DNA of 64,000 nucleotides from Pseudomonadota bacterium (GCA_021801255.1 JAJYYH010000063.1:62001-126000), one strand, 5' to 3'. Counted from the stretch's first letter, positions 28,102 through 37,412 are shown. Notes: a model not told the origin generated them from the letters alone. Program-made: numbers and translations.

Positions 28102-29232
28102 ATGACGCCGAAGATTGCCCGTTTTTTTGCCGATACGCAGCCGGCGCTGCCCTGCCTCGTCGTCGATCTCGATCGCATGGCGGAAAATTTCCGCGCGCTG
28201 CGCGCCGCCCTGCCGCTGGCGCGGATCTATTATGCGGTCAAGGCCAACCCCGCCGCGCCCATCCTGGAGCGCCTGGTGCGGCTGGAAAGCGCCTTCGATG
28301 CCGCGAGCTTCGAGGAAATCGAGGCCTGTCTCAAGGCCGGGGCGGCACCGGGGGAGATCAGCTTCGGCAATACCATCAAGAAGGCCCGCGCCATCGCCGC
28401 CGCCCATGCCGCCGGCGTCTCGCTGTTCGCCTTCGATTCCGCCGAGGAGCTGGAAAAAATCGCCCGCCACGCCCCCGGCGCGCGCGTCTATTGCCGCATC
28501 CTGGTCACCAACGAGGGCGCCGATTGGCCGCTCTCGCGCAAATTCGGCACCTCGGTCGCGGCCGGTCGCGCCCTGATGCTGCGCGCCGGCGCGCTCGGGC
28601 TCGACCCCTATGGCCTCTCGTTTCATGTCGGTAGCCAGCAGAAGCACGGCGCCGCCTATGAGGCGGCGATCGGCCAGGTCGCCATGCTGTTCACCGATCT
28701 CACCGAACGCGGCGTCGATCTGCGCATGCTCAATCTCGGCGGCGGCTTTCCCATTCCCTATCGCGAGACGGTGCCCGAGATCGACCACTTCGCCCACGCC
28801 ATCACCCGCGCGCTCACCCGGCATTTCGGCAATGATCTGCCCGAGATCGTCATCGAGCCGGGACGTTTCATTGTGGGCGACGCCGGGGTGGTGCGCTCGG
28901 AGGTGGTGCTGGTCAGCCGGCGTGACCCGGACCAGCCGCTGCGCTGGGTCTATCTCGATATCGGCCGCTTCGGCGGCCTCGCGGAGACCGAGGGCGAGGC
29001 CATCCGCTATCACCTCGCCACCCGCCATGACGGTGGCCCGACCGGCCCCGTGGCAATCGCCGGCCCGACATGCGACGGCGCGGATATTCTCTACGAGAAA
29101 TCGAATTATCGTCTGCCGCTGGCGCTGACCGCGGGCGATGCGGTCGATCTGCTCGCCACGGGGGCCTATGTCAGCACCTATGCAAGCCAGGGATTCAACG
29201 GCTTCGCGCCGCTCGCCGAGCATTATATCTGA
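28102..29232 (+). CDS. Type III PLP-dependent decarboxylase, ornithine decarboxylase-like
   Basis: A 376-residue alanine-racemase-fold decarboxylase, probably converting ornithine (or lysine) to putrescine (or cadaverine). The PLP lysine is in IYYAVKANPAAPILERLV (about residue 49). GGGFPIPY, IEPGRFIVGDAG and the catalytic cysteine loop GPTCDGADILYE (about residue 325) are all intact. Diaminopimelate decarboxylase is less likely, given the shorter length and the CDGADIL loop. ATG 28102 follows ggggagg. It is monocistronic, followed by a REP-like hairpin. Confidence 0.9.
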   Translation: MTPKIARFFADTQPALPCLVVDLDRMAENFRALRAALPLARIYYAVKANPAAPILERLVRLESAFDAASFEEIEACLKAGAAPGEISFGNTIKKARAIAAAHAAGVSLFAFDSAEELEKIARHAPGARVYCRILVTNEGADWPLSRKFGTSVAAGRALMLRAGALGLDPYGLSFHVGSQQKHGAAYEAAIGQVAMLFTDLTERGVDLRMLNLGGGFPIPYRETVPEIDHFAHAITRALTRHFGNDLPEIVIEPGRFIVGDAGVVRSEVVLVSRRDPDQPLRWVYLDIGRFGGLAETEGEAIRYHLATRHDGGPTGPVAIAGPTCDGADILYEKSNYRLPLALTAGDAVDLLATGAYVSTYASQGFNGFAPLAEHYI

Positions 29233-29262
29233 CGCGATACGAAACATCCCATCTCAGGTATA

Positions 29263-29335
29263 AGGCCAGGGCGCTGCCCTGGACCGACGGGGGCCTCCTG
29301 CCGCAGACCCTCCATCCCACAGAGGATTGCGCAGG
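29263..29335. repeat. REP-like palindromic repeat
   Basis: Contains the perfect hairpin ccagggc-gct-gccctgg (29266-29282), followed by gacgggggcctcctgccgcag. It shares its core (ggccagggcgctgccctgg) with the copy at 53001 and resembles those at 6484, 44040 and 57453. It sits between two convergent genes, where it could end transcription in both directions. Confidence 0.7.
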
Positions 29336-30568
29336 CTATGCCGCGAGCGCCAGCCGCGCTGCGCCAACCGCCGCCTCGCTCGCGCGCGCCGGCCGGAACG
29401 GCACGCCGAGCAGCCGGGCACGGATGGCCGTGAAGGTCGGGTTGGCAGCACCCCCGCCGACCGCGCGGATCGAGGCAAGCGCCGAGGCCCCGAGTTCGCC
29501 CAGGCGCTGGTAGCCGAGCGCCTCGACCCGCGCCAGACCTTCGAGCATGCCATGCAGAAAACGCGCGTCCTCCGCCGGGCGCGGGGTCAGCCGCGGCGCC
29601 AGGGCGGGATCGCTGATGGGAAACCGCTCGCCCGGACGGAGCAGCGGATAATAGTCGAGCCCGCTCGGCACGCTGGGGTCGATCGCCGCCGAGAGCGCGG
29701 CCAGCCGCGCCGGGTCGAAATAGGCCGCGAGCACCGCGCCGCCGGCATTCGAGGCCCCGCCAGCCAGCCACATCTCGCCCAGGCGGTGGCTGTAGATGCC
29801 ATAATGCGGGGCAAAAACAGGGCGGGACGAGAGCAGCTTGATCGTCAGGGTCGAGCCGAGCGAGGTCACGGCGTCCCCGGCCGCGGCGGCTCCCGTGGCG
29901 AGGAAGGCCGCGCAGCCATCGGTGGTGCCGGCGATCACCAGGGCGGCGGGGTCCAGACCGAGCGCCCGGCCCTCGGGCCCGACCGGCCCGAGCGCGCTGC
30001 CCGGCGGCACGACGCGCGGCAGATCGTCGGGACCAAGACCCAGCGCCGCAAACCAATCCGGCCAGCGCCGCGCCACTGGATCATAGCCGGTCTTGAGCGC
30101 GTTGTTCTCATCGGTCACGTCGAACGCGCCACGCAACCGCCCGGCGATCCAGTCGGCCTCATGCAGCACCCGCGCCACCCCCGGCCGCGCGCGCAACGCC
30201 AGCAGCTTGGCCAGCGGCGAGGCCGCGCCATGCGCCGCACTCTCCCCCGGCGCGAGAGCGGCGATGCGGGCAACCAGGGCCGGCGCGGCGGGGTCGTTGT
30301 AGAGTTCGGCCGGCGCGCGCGGCGACCCACCCGCATCGATCGCGACCAGCGTGCCCGACGTGCCATCGACGGCGACGCCGCGGATGGCCCCGAGCGCGCC
30401 GAGTTTGCCGAGCGTCGTCTGCACCGCGCCCCATAACGCCGCCGCATCGCGCCGCGCCACGCCGTCAAGCGGCGTGGTGGCAAAAACCACAGGCTCGCCC
30501 GCCGCATCGATCACCGCCGCGCGCACGCCGGACGTGCCGAGATCGATGCCGAGCGCGATTCCGCTCAT
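29336..30568 (-). CDS. FGGY-family kinase, D-ribulokinase/xylulokinase-like (SePSK type)
   Basis: A 410-residue sugar kinase. The N-terminal phosphate loop is LGIDLGTSGVRAAVID, then IRGVAVDGTSGTLVAID (catalytic aspartate, about residue 70) and LVIAGTTDGCAAFLATGAAA, GDAVTSLGSTLTIKLLSS, YSHRLGEMWLAGGASNAGGA. This pattern matches, from memory, the compact cyanobacterial/plant SePSK/XK-1 group with D-ribulokinase activity, not classical XylB. It is the last gene of the 13.4 kb polyol operon and starts with an ATGA overlap with the aldolase gene. Likely product: D-ribulose 5-phosphate or a related ketose phosphate; substrate unproven. Confidence 0.85.
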   Translation of the reverse strand: MSGIALGIDLGTSGVRAAVIDAAGEPVVFATTPLDGVARRDAAALWGAVQTTLGKLGALGAIRGVAVDGTSGTLVAIDAGGSPRAPAELYNDPAAPALVARIAALAPGESAAHGAASPLAKLLALRARPGVARVLHEADWIAGRLRGAFDVTDENNALKTGYDPVARRWPDWFAALGLGPDDLPRVVPPGSALGPVGPEGRALGLDPAALVIAGTTDGCAAFLATGAAAAGDAVTSLGSTLTIKLLSSRPVFAPHYGIYSHRLGEMWLAGGASNAGGAVLAAYFDPARLAALSAAIDPSVPSGLDYYPLLRPGERFPISDPALAPRLTPRPAEDARFLHGMLEGLARVEALGYQRLGELGASALASIRAVGGGAANPTFTAIRARLLGVPFRPARASEAAVGAARLALAA

Positions 30569-31590
30569 GGCCGCGCCGCCAGGGTACGGCGGTAGTGCTC
30601 GGCCTCCCAGTTCATCAGCGCCTGCTCCTCGGCGGCACGCAAGGGGCGAAGCGGCAGCGCCGGGTCGAGCCGCGCCGTGACATCGGCCAGGCAGCGCGCG
30701 AGCGCGGCCACCCCCGGCGCCGCGTCGCGGCGCAGCAATACCCCCTGGCCCGGCACGACCAGCATCGGCGGCAGCGGCCCCTCCCGCGGCAGCGGCGCAT
30801 CGAGCGCTGCCACGACGATGCCGGGGCCAAGAAAAATCACGTGATCGGGATAGAACGAGCCCAGCCGCGCCACCGCGAGCGCCAAGGGATCGGTCGCGAT
30901 GGCGTGGATATCGGGCGCGGCCAGACCATAGGCGCTGCCGGCGGCGAGCCGGGCCAGGGCCGCGGTGTCGGCGGGCGGGGCCAGGCGCCGAACCAGCCGC
31001 AGCCGCGCCGCAACCGTTGCGACCAGAGCGGCGGCGGCCGCGGTATCCTCGGCCCCAACGACGAGGCCGTGATTGCCGAGCACCAGGATGTTGGTCGCGG
31101 GCCGCAGGCGCGCCATGATCGCGCGCGTGAGCGGCGGGCCGGGGCGGATATAGGGGATGAATGCCCAATCGAGCCCGGCGAGCGGGCCGGCCAGCGCCTT
31201 CTCGGCATCCCCCCGCGCCGCCCAGGCGATGGTCTCGATGCAATGCACATGGACCACGACGCGATGCGGCAAGGCGGCGTGCAGCGTCGTTTCGATCGAT
31301 GGTCGCAAGCCGCCCGGATTGTCCGCATCGACGACGAAATCGCGCGCCGTCTCGGCGCGGGGATCGCCAGCCGCAAGGGCTGCCAGCAGTGGCGCCAGCC
31401 GCACCGGCACCATGATCGGGCGGCAAGCGGCATCGCGGAGCCAGGTGCCAGAGGCCTTCACCCACAAAATGCCCGCGCGCTTGAGCGAGGTATTGCCGCC
31501 TGCGCCCTGCACCAGCGCCGGATCGGCGCCGATGCGCGCGGAATAGAGCGCAAGGGCTCGGAATTCCGGATCCTCGGTGATGCCGCTCAT
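30565..31590 (-). CDS. Class II aldolase/adducin-family protein, long form
   Basis: A 341-residue zinc-type class II aldolase domain. GAGGNTSLKRAGILWVKASG (about residues 27-46), zinc ligands in RVVVHVHCIET (HxH, about residues 127-129) and LVLGNHGLVVGAED (about residue 190) are intact. It corresponds to the N-terminal aldolase half of bifunctional aldolase/short-chain dehydrogenases such as RhaD/YuxG types, but has no dehydrogenase domain. It overlaps glpD by ATGA. It may cleave a ketose 1-phosphate to DHAP and an aldehyde; which ketose is unknown. It is the second class II aldolase in this operon. Confidence 0.85.
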   Translation of the reverse strand: MSGITEDPEFRALALYSARIGADPALVQGAGGNTSLKRAGILWVKASGTWLRDAACRPIMVPVRLAPLLAALAAGDPRAETARDFVVDADNPGGLRPSIETTLHAALPHRVVVHVHCIETIAWAARGDAEKALAGPLAGLDWAFIPYIRPGPPLTRAIMARLRPATNILVLGNHGLVVGAEDTAAAAALVATVAARLRLVRRLAPPADTAALARLAAGSAYGLAAPDIHAIATDPLALAVARLGSFYPDHVIFLGPGIVVAALDAPLPREGPLPPMLVVPGQGVLLRRDAAPGVAALARCLADVTARLDPALPLRPLRAAEEQALMNWEAEHYRRTLAARP

Positions 31591-33080
31591 GCCGCCTGCG
31601 CCATCCACGCCGCGAAACTGTCGATCTCCGCCGCGCTCATGTGGAGATGATGCTTGGTGCGCCGCAAGAGCACGTCCTCGGGGCGCCGCGCCCACTCGCA
31701 ACGGATGAGAAAATCCGCCTCGCGGGCATAGAGCTGGCCGCCGAAATGTTGCCCCAAATCGGCGAGATCGCGCGCCCCATCGAGCAAGGCCTCGGCGCGC
31801 GTGCCATAGCTCCGCGCGTAATGATGGGCGAGGGGCGCGGGAAGAAAACCAAACCGCGCGGTGAAGGACGCGAAATAGCGCGCGAAATCGGCATCCGGCA
31901 TATCGCCGCCCGGCAAGGGTGCCTTCTCCGTCCAGGCCCCGCCGAGTTCAGGCGCGAACGGCGCGAGCTTGGCCAGCGCGTGTTCGGCGAGCTTGCGATA
32001 GGTCGTCAGTTTGCCACCAAAAACCGATAAAAGCGGCGGGCCGTCGGCGGGCTGGTCAATATCGAACACATAATCGCGCGTCACCGCTGAGGGGTTTGCG
32101 GCCTTGTCGTCATAGAGTGGGCGCACGCCGGAAAAACTGTAGCGGATATCGCCCAGCGCGAGCTGATGGCGGGTGTAGCGATTGACCGCGCGCAGAAGAT
32201 AGGTCTGCTCGGATGGCTCGATCGCGACCGCCTCGGCCGCGCCTTCGTAGGGAATATCGGTGGTGCCGATCAGACAAAGATCGCCTTGATAAGGATTGAC
32301 GAAAATCACCCTCTTGTCATCGTTTTGCAGCAGATACGCCTGTTGCCCGGACCAGAATTTCGGCACCACGATATGGCTGCCTTTGACCAGACGCACGCGG
32401 CGCGGCGTGTTCGCGCCGATGACGCCGAACAACACGCGCTCGACCCACGGGCCCGCAGCATTGACCAGAATACGCGCCCGCACCAGGCGCTCGCTCCCAT
32501 CGGGCGAGCGCAGCGTCACCCGCCACAGCCCGGCCACACGCCGGGCGGCAACCGCCTCGGTGCGTGGGCAGATCTCGGCCCCGCGGCGCGCCGCGTCGAG
32601 CGCGTTGAGCACAACCAGCCGGGCATCCTCGACCCAGCAATCGGAATATTCGAAAGCGGTGGTGAATTCCCCGCGAATCGCCTGGCCCTCGGGATCGCGG
32701 CGCAGATCGATGCGCCGCGTCGGCGGCAAGCGCTGGCGCCCGCCGAGATGATCATAGAGAAAAAGCCCAAGCCGGATCATCCAGGCCGGGCGCTGCTCGC
32801 GGCTATGGGGCAATACGAAACGCATCGGCCAGACGATATGCGGGGCCAAAGCGAGCAACACCTCGCGCTCAATCAGCGCCTCGCGCACCAGGCGGAATTC
32901 ATAATATTCGAGATAGCGCAAACCACCATGAATGAGCTTGCCCGAGCGCGAGGACGTACCCTCCCCGAGATCGCCTTTTTCGCAGAGCAGAACCTTCAAT
33001 CCCCGCCCCACCGCATCGCGCGCTATGCCAACGCCGTTGATGCCGCCGCCAATAACGACCAGATCGAACGGCACGCTCAT
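31587..33080 (-). CDS. glpD: FAD-dependent glycerol-3-phosphate / polyol-phosphate dehydrogenase (GlpD/EryB-like)
   Basis: A 497-residue membrane-associated flavoprotein. The FAD motif VVIGGGINGVGIARDAVGRG is followed by GTSSRSGKLIHGGLRYLEYY, the GlpD signature. The C-terminal cap domain (ending HLHMSAAEIDSFAAWMAQAA) is present. GlpD oxidises glycerol 3-phosphate to DHAP and passes electrons to quinone. The related EryB does the same to erythritol phosphate. Because it sits among an EryA-like kinase and aldolases, oxidation of a longer polyol phosphate is as likely as glycerol phosphate. It overlaps both neighbours by 4 bp. Confidence 0.88.
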   Translation of the reverse strand: MSVPFDLVVIGGGINGVGIARDAVGRGLKVLLCEKGDLGEGTSSRSGKLIHGGLRYLEYYEFRLVREALIEREVLLALAPHIVWPMRFVLPHSREQRPAWMIRLGLFLYDHLGGRQRLPPTRRIDLRRDPEGQAIRGEFTTAFEYSDCWVEDARLVVLNALDAARRGAEICPRTEAVAARRVAGLWRVTLRSPDGSERLVRARILVNAAGPWVERVLFGVIGANTPRRVRLVKGSHIVVPKFWSGQQAYLLQNDDKRVIFVNPYQGDLCLIGTTDIPYEGAAEAVAIEPSEQTYLLRAVNRYTRHQLALGDIRYSFSGVRPLYDDKAANPSAVTRDYVFDIDQPADGPPLLSVFGGKLTTYRKLAEHALAKLAPFAPELGGAWTEKAPLPGGDMPDADFARYFASFTARFGFLPAPLAHHYARSYGTRAEALLDGARDLADLGQHFGGQLYAREADFLIRCEWARRPEDVLLRRTKHHLHMSAAEIDSFAAWMAQAA

Positions 33081-33739
33081 GCCGCGCTCGCGGGTTCCTG
33101 CACGCCGTAATTCTCGAATTTCCGGGCGGTCTCGGCGATTTCTTCATCCGAGAGCAGCACCGGCCCACCGATCAGCAAACTGTGATAATATTGCCGCGCG
33201 ATGGTTTCAAGCTCGACCGCCCGCCACATCGCCTTGGTGAGCGATTCGCCGAGCGCGATCATGCCGTGATTGGCAAGCAAACAGGCAAACCGCCCCTCGA
33301 GCGCCTGCAACGCATGTTCGGAAAGCGCCTTGGTGCCGAACGTCGCATACGGCGCGCAGCGCACATTGGTGCCACCGAAAGCCGCGATCATGTAGTGGCA
33401 GGCGGGGATTTCCCGCCGCGTGATGGCGATCGTGGTGCAGAACGTGGGATGGCTATGCACCACCGCATGCACTTCCGGGCGTGCCTTCATGATATCGAGG
33501 TGAAAGCGCCATTCACTGGAGGGCTGCAAGGGCCCCGACCAGGCGCCATACTCACCCGCGATCGGCATCACCGCGATGTCTTCCGGCCGCATCGTGTCAT
33601 AGGCGACCGCGGAAGGCGAAATCAGCATATCCGTGCCATGCCGCACGCTGATATTGCCCGAAGTGCCTTGATTGATGCCAAGCGCGTTCATCTGCCGGCA
33701 GGCGGTCACGATGGCGTGGCGCAGGTTTTTTTCGGCCAT
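33077..33739 (-). CDS. Class II aldolase, L-fuculose-phosphate aldolase-like (FucA type)
   Basis: A 220-residue zinc aldolase of the FucA/AraD fold. LGINQGTSGNISVRHG (phosphate-binding loop, about residues 18-33), SSEWRFHLDI (catalytic glutamate, about residue 73), VVHSHPTFCTTIA (zinc HxH, about residues 92-94) and LLANHGMIALG (third zinc histidine, about residue 155) are all intact, so it should be active. I chose ATG 33739 (AEKNLRHAI). Overlaps glpD by ATGA; 13 bp from the hydroxyacid dehydrogenase gene. It would give DHAP plus an aldehyde from a ketose 1-phosphate. Confidence 0.88.
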   Translation of the reverse strand: MAEKNLRHAIVTACRQMNALGINQGTSGNISVRHGTDMLISPSAVAYDTMRPEDIAVMPIAGEYGAWSGPLQPSSEWRFHLDIMKARPEVHAVVHSHPTFCTTIAITRREIPACHYMIAAFGGTNVRCAPYATFGTKALSEHALQALEGRFACLLANHGMIALGESLTKAMWRAVELETIARQYYHSLLIGGPVLLSDEEIAETARKFENYGVQEPASAA

Positions 33740-33752
33740 GACAAGCATTCCT

Positions 33753-34790
33753 CTAGCAGGGGTGAAGTGGCGGCAAGCCCGCGAAATAGCGTCTGACATC
33801 CTCGGCGATCTCCCGCGCCGCGATGGTGATGGTCTTGCGCGAGGCCCCGGCGATATGTGGCGTCAATGTCACGTTCGGCAATTTCAGAAGTGGCCAGTCG
33901 GGAGGTGCCGGCTCGATCGCGAAGGTCTCCAGCATCGCGCCGCCGAGATGGCCGGAGGCGAGTGCCGTGTATAGCGCCTCGTAGTCAACAAGCGGTCCGC
34001 GCGCGGTGTTGACGAGAAGCGCCCCCGGCTTCATCGCCGCCAATTCCCTGGCGCCGATGAAACCAGTGGTCTCCGGCGTCACCCGCGCATGGAGCGTGAC
34101 GATATCGGCCTCATGCAATACCTGCGCGAGATCGGTCTGCACGACCGCCGCAAGGCGATCGGCCGCCGAGATTTGCACATAGGGATCGGCGACCAGAATG
34201 CGGCAGCCAAAGGGCTTGAGCAGCGCCACCACCCGCGTGCCGATCGCGCCATAGCCCACCACACCCACCGTCATTTCCGATAATTCGCGCCCGGTTCGAT
34301 CGGCGCGGTAGAGATCGCCGCGCCATTCCCCGGCGCGCAGCGCCTCGTGTCCCGCGCGGATCAGCCGCGTCTCGGCGAGGATCGCGCCGATGGTGAACTC
34401 GGCGACCGCGCTGGCATTGCGCCCCGGCGTATTGACGACGCGCAAGCCCCGCGCGCGCGCCGCCTTCATATCGATATTCACCGGTCCGCCGCGCGAGACC
34501 GCGATCATGCGCAATTCCGGCAAGCCCGCGAGCATTGCCTCGGAAACCGGCGCGAGATGCGTCACAAGCACCTCGGCCGCGCCGATGAAATCGGCGATAA
34601 TTTTGGGATCTCCCTGATACTCTTTGAGCCCGTCGAGACCCGAGCGGGCATAGCCGTGCTCCATCGGCGCATCCGGCCAAGGCAATGTCATGCTCCGCGA
34701 GGCGATATCAGCCGGGCATGCCGCGGCGAGGGCGGCGGCGAATTCTTCCGGCAGCATGAAGTGATCGCCGACGATCGCAATCTCACGCAT
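33753..34790 (-). CDS. D-isomer-specific 2-hydroxyacid dehydrogenase
   Basis: A 345-residue NAD(P)-dependent dehydrogenase. The Rossmann loop is VGVVGYGAIGTRVV (about residue 165). The active-site arginine is in VNTARGPLVDYEAL, the glutamate in LETFAIEPAP and the histidine in LTPHIAGASRKT. Closest general types are phosphoglycerate or glyoxylate/hydroxypyruvate reductases. Starts inside the end of the kinase gene (8 bp overlap). In this operon it might reduce or oxidise a product of the aldehyde released by the aldolase, such as glycolate or glycerate; that is inference. Confidence 0.86.
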   Translation of the reverse strand: MREIAIVGDHFMLPEEFAAALAAACPADIASRSMTLPWPDAPMEHGYARSGLDGLKEYQGDPKIIADFIGAAEVLVTHLAPVSEAMLAGLPELRMIAVSRGGPVNIDMKAARARGLRVVNTPGRNASAVAEFTIGAILAETRLIRAGHEALRAGEWRGDLYRADRTGRELSEMTVGVVGYGAIGTRVVALLKPFGCRILVADPYVQISAADRLAAVVQTDLAQVLHEADIVTLHARVTPETTGFIGARELAAMKPGALLVNTARGPLVDYEALYTALASGHLGGAMLETFAIEPAPPDWPLLKLPNVTLTPHIAGASRKTITIAAREIAEDVRRYFAGLPPLHPC

Positions 34791-36342
34791 TGTGCAGCCC
34801 CTCCCTCGCGATCGCGAGACCACGCCAAGTGCTCTGCAACGCCTGATAGGATTGGCGGTAGAGCGGATAGAGTTCACGATAGCGCGCGGCAAGCGCCCGA
34901 TCGGGCTGCTCCACGCGACCAAGAAGCGGCGCGACCCAACGTGCGGCGCAGTCCTGCATGTTGGAGAAAATGCCCGTCGCGACCGCGGCAATCATTGCCG
35001 CGCCCGCCGCACCCGCTTCCGCCTGCGCCACCGTGCCGACCGGACGATCGAGACAGGCGGCCAGAATGCTGCGCATCAAGGGTGATTTCGCCGCCCCGCC
35101 GGTCGCTCGCAGCGCCGCCGGCGCCCCCCCCATCGCCGCGAAACAATCCTGCGCCGCGAAGCCGAGGCTCTCAAATACCGCGCGCGCAAGCTCGGCCAGC
35201 CCCGTGGTCTGATCGATGCCGATCCAGGCGGCGCGTGCCGCGGCATCGGTGAACGGGCCGCGCTCGCCGGCGGTGGAGATGAAGGGGTGAAACAGCAAGG
35301 CGCCGGGCCGCGCGCGCGCCGCCACCGTACCCAGCGCCGCGAGAATATCCCCCTCCCCCGGCACCCCGGCAAGTGTCGCCGCCTCTTGCACCAGCCCGAC
35401 CAACCAGTCGATATTGAGCGTCGCCGCCATGTTGGTCTGGGCCTGCATGACCGCGCCGGGCAGCGGAAAAACCATGCAATAGCCGGTCATCTCAGCGCTT
35501 GGCCGCACATCTTCTTCGCGCAGCGCAAGTCGCAGATGCATGCCCGTGCTGCCGAGGATCGACACCCCCGACTGACCAGCGCCGTAGATCCCACCACCAA
35601 GCGCGGTGCACACGACATCGACATAGCCGAGCACCACCGGCAATCCTTCCGCCAGACCGATCGCCCGTGCCGCCGCCGCGCGCAAAGGATGCCACTGCCG
35701 CGTGCCATCGACGATCGGTGGCAGCAAACCACGCTGATCGGCAAGCCCAAGCGCGTCGAGCACGTCCGCGGCATAGCCACGTCGCCGCCAGTCGCCAAAG
35801 GTAAAGCAGGCTTCGGAAGGATCGCTACAGCGTATGCCAGTCAGGTTGAAATAGAGCCAGTCCTTGCAATGCAAGGCCGTCGCGGCGCGGCGCAGCGTCT
35901 CGGGCTGATGTTCCTTGAGCCACAGGAGCTGGCTTGATTGTTGGCAGGCGTTGAGACCCGAGCCGGTGAAGGCGAAGGCCCGCCGTGCCGCCTCGCCCGC
36001 GCGCAGCTTTGCCACCAGTTCGCCGGCGCGGCCATCGAGCCAGAGCCAGGCAGGGCCAACGGGCTCGCCCGCCGCGTCGATCAGCCAGGTGCCGTCACCC
36101 TGCCCGGTCACGGCAAGTGCCGCAACCTCGCGCCCCGGCAAGCGCGCGCGCAATTCGGCCAACGCCGCGATCGCGTCGCGCCAGCTTCGCGCCATGTCCT
36201 GCTCGACACCACCGCCCGCGACGTGTTCGATGCGGTTAGGCCGCGCGGCGCTCGCGAGTGTCCGCCCCGCCGCGTCGAACGCTACCGCCTTGACCACCGA
36301 CGTTCCTGAATCAAGCGCGAAAATCACTGCCTCGCTCATCAT
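34783..36342 (-). CDS. FGGY-family polyol kinase, erythritol kinase (EryA)-like
   Basis: A 519-residue FGGY kinase, the same length as EryA of Brucella and rhizobia as I recall it. Stretches typical of that group are AVTGQGDGTWLIDAAGEPVG, ALHCKDWLYFNLTG, SEACFTFGDW, VVLGYVDVVCTALGGG, SILGSTGMHLRLAL and NMAATLNIDWLVGLV. Other FGGY kinases do not share these, so a tetritol or pentitol substrate is favoured over glycerol or xylulose. The start is ATGATG: the first ATG (36342) overlaps the ABC gene stop, and the second (36339) has better spacing from ggggaggg. It phosphorylates the imported polyol. Confidence 0.85.
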   Translation of the reverse strand: MMSEAVIFALDSGTSVVKAVAFDAAGRTLASAARPNRIEHVAGGGVEQDMARSWRDAIAALAELRARLPGREVAALAVTGQGDGTWLIDAAGEPVGPAWLWLDGRAGELVAKLRAGEAARRAFAFTGSGLNACQQSSQLLWLKEHQPETLRRAATALHCKDWLYFNLTGIRCSDPSEACFTFGDWRRRGYAADVLDALGLADQRGLLPPIVDGTRQWHPLRAAAARAIGLAEGLPVVLGYVDVVCTALGGGIYGAGQSGVSILGSTGMHLRLALREEDVRPSAEMTGYCMVFPLPGAVMQAQTNMAATLNIDWLVGLVQEAATLAGVPGEGDILAALGTVAARARPGALLFHPFISTAGERGPFTDAAARAAWIGIDQTTGLAELARAVFESLGFAAQDCFAAMGGAPAALRATGGAAKSPLMRSILAACLDRPVGTVAQAEAGAAGAAMIAAVATGIFSNMQDCAARWVAPLLGRVEQPDRALAARYRELYPLYRQSYQALQSTWRGLAIAREGLHNA

Positions 36343-37412
36343 CCCTCCCCGCCGTGACGAAGCGCCGCCCCAGTCGCGGCATCGAAAAAATGCGCATCCT
36401 CCGGGGCAAAGCCAAAGGCGATTTTTTCTTCTACGCGCACGGCGACCTTGTGATGCGAGACGGCGACCAGAAGCTGATCGGCAAACGCGATCACGACATG
36501 CGCCTGATCGCCGAGCCATTGGTTGGAGACGATGGTCCCGGCAAGCGCGCCCTCGCCGAGCCGCAAGCGATGCGGCCGGATGCCGAGCATGACGCGCCGC
36601 CCCGGCGGCAATGCCAGACCGGGGAACGCCACCGCCGCCGCGCCCCCGAGTGCGACGCCATCCCCGCACCGCTCGGCCGTCAACACGTTCATCGGCGGCT
36701 CGCCGATGAAGGTCGCGACAAAGAGATTTTCCGGGTGATCGCGCAATGCGTCAGGCGAGCCGAATTGTTGCAGAACGCCACCCTCCATCACCGCGATGCG
36801 GTCGGCCATGGCATTGGCCTCGGTCTGGTCATGGGTGACCAGCACCGCGGTGAGATGGCGCTCCTTGATGAGAGCCTTGACGCGCCCGCGCAGAATGGCG
36901 CGAAGCTGCGGCTCAAGCTGCCCCATCGGCTCATCGAGGAGATAGAGATCAGCCTCGCGCGCGAGCGCCCGCGCAAGGCTCGCGCGCTGCTGCTGCCCGC
37001 CGGAAAGACGGCTCGGGCGGCGCTCAAGAATATCGCCGATTTCGAGCAGTTCGGCGATTTCGCGCACCTTGCGATCGACCTCATCGCGCCCATTTCGGCG
37101 CGCCAGGCCGAAGCCGATATTTTCGGCGACCGTCAGCGGTGGATAGAGCGCGTAACCTTCGAACGCCATGGCAACGCCGCGCGAAGCCGGCTCAAGCGTA
37201 TCGATACGCCGCCCGGCGAGCGTGATCGCGCCTTCGGTCACACTCTCGAAACCGGCAACCATACGAAGGGTAGAGGTCTTGCCGCAGCCGGAGGAACCGA
37301 GCAAGGCAACGATTTCGCCTGCCTCCATGGCAAACGACATGTCTTGCACGGCGCGCACCGCGATCGCGCCACGACCATAGACTTTGCTGACGTGATCAAG
37401 AACGAGGCTCAT
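36339..37412 (-). CDS. CUT1 ABC transporter ATPase, subunit B (MsmK/GlpT-like)
   Basis: A 357-residue sugar ABC ATPase with a C-terminal regulatory/OB domain. Walker A GSSGCGKTST, signature LSGGQQQRASLARALA, Walker B LYLLDEPMGQLEP and H-loop LVTHDQTEANAM are canonical. The Q-loop is unusual: AFEGYALYP, with Glu replacing the expected Gln. It is paired with a second, different ATPase gene immediately upstream (ATGA overlap), so the transporter probably uses a heterodimer, as in rhizobial GlpST glycerol importers. Confidence 0.88.
   Translation of the reverse strand: MSLVLDHVSKVYGRGAIAVRAVQDMSFAMEAGEIVALLGSSGCGKTSTLRMVAGFESVTEGAITLAGRRIDTLEPASRGVAMAFEGYALYPPLTVAENIGFGLARRNGRDEVDRKVREIAELLEIGDILERRPSRLSGGQQQRASLARALAREADLYLLDEPMGQLEPQLRAILRGRVKALIKERHLTAVLVTHDQTEANAMADRIAVMEGGVLQQFGSPDALRDHPENLFVATFIGEPPMNVLTAERCGDGVALGGAAAVAFPGLALPPGRRVMLGIRPHRLRLGEGALAGTIVSNQWLGDQAHVVIAFADQLLVAVSHHKVAVRVEEKIAFGFAPEDAHFFDAATGAALRHGGEG

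Noticed and set aside
30569-31465. A 299-codon N-terminal extension of the D-ribulokinase-like protein
   Set aside because: It overlaps the complete class II aldolase gene in another frame; the ATGA-coupled start at 30568 restores the usual kinase N-terminus.
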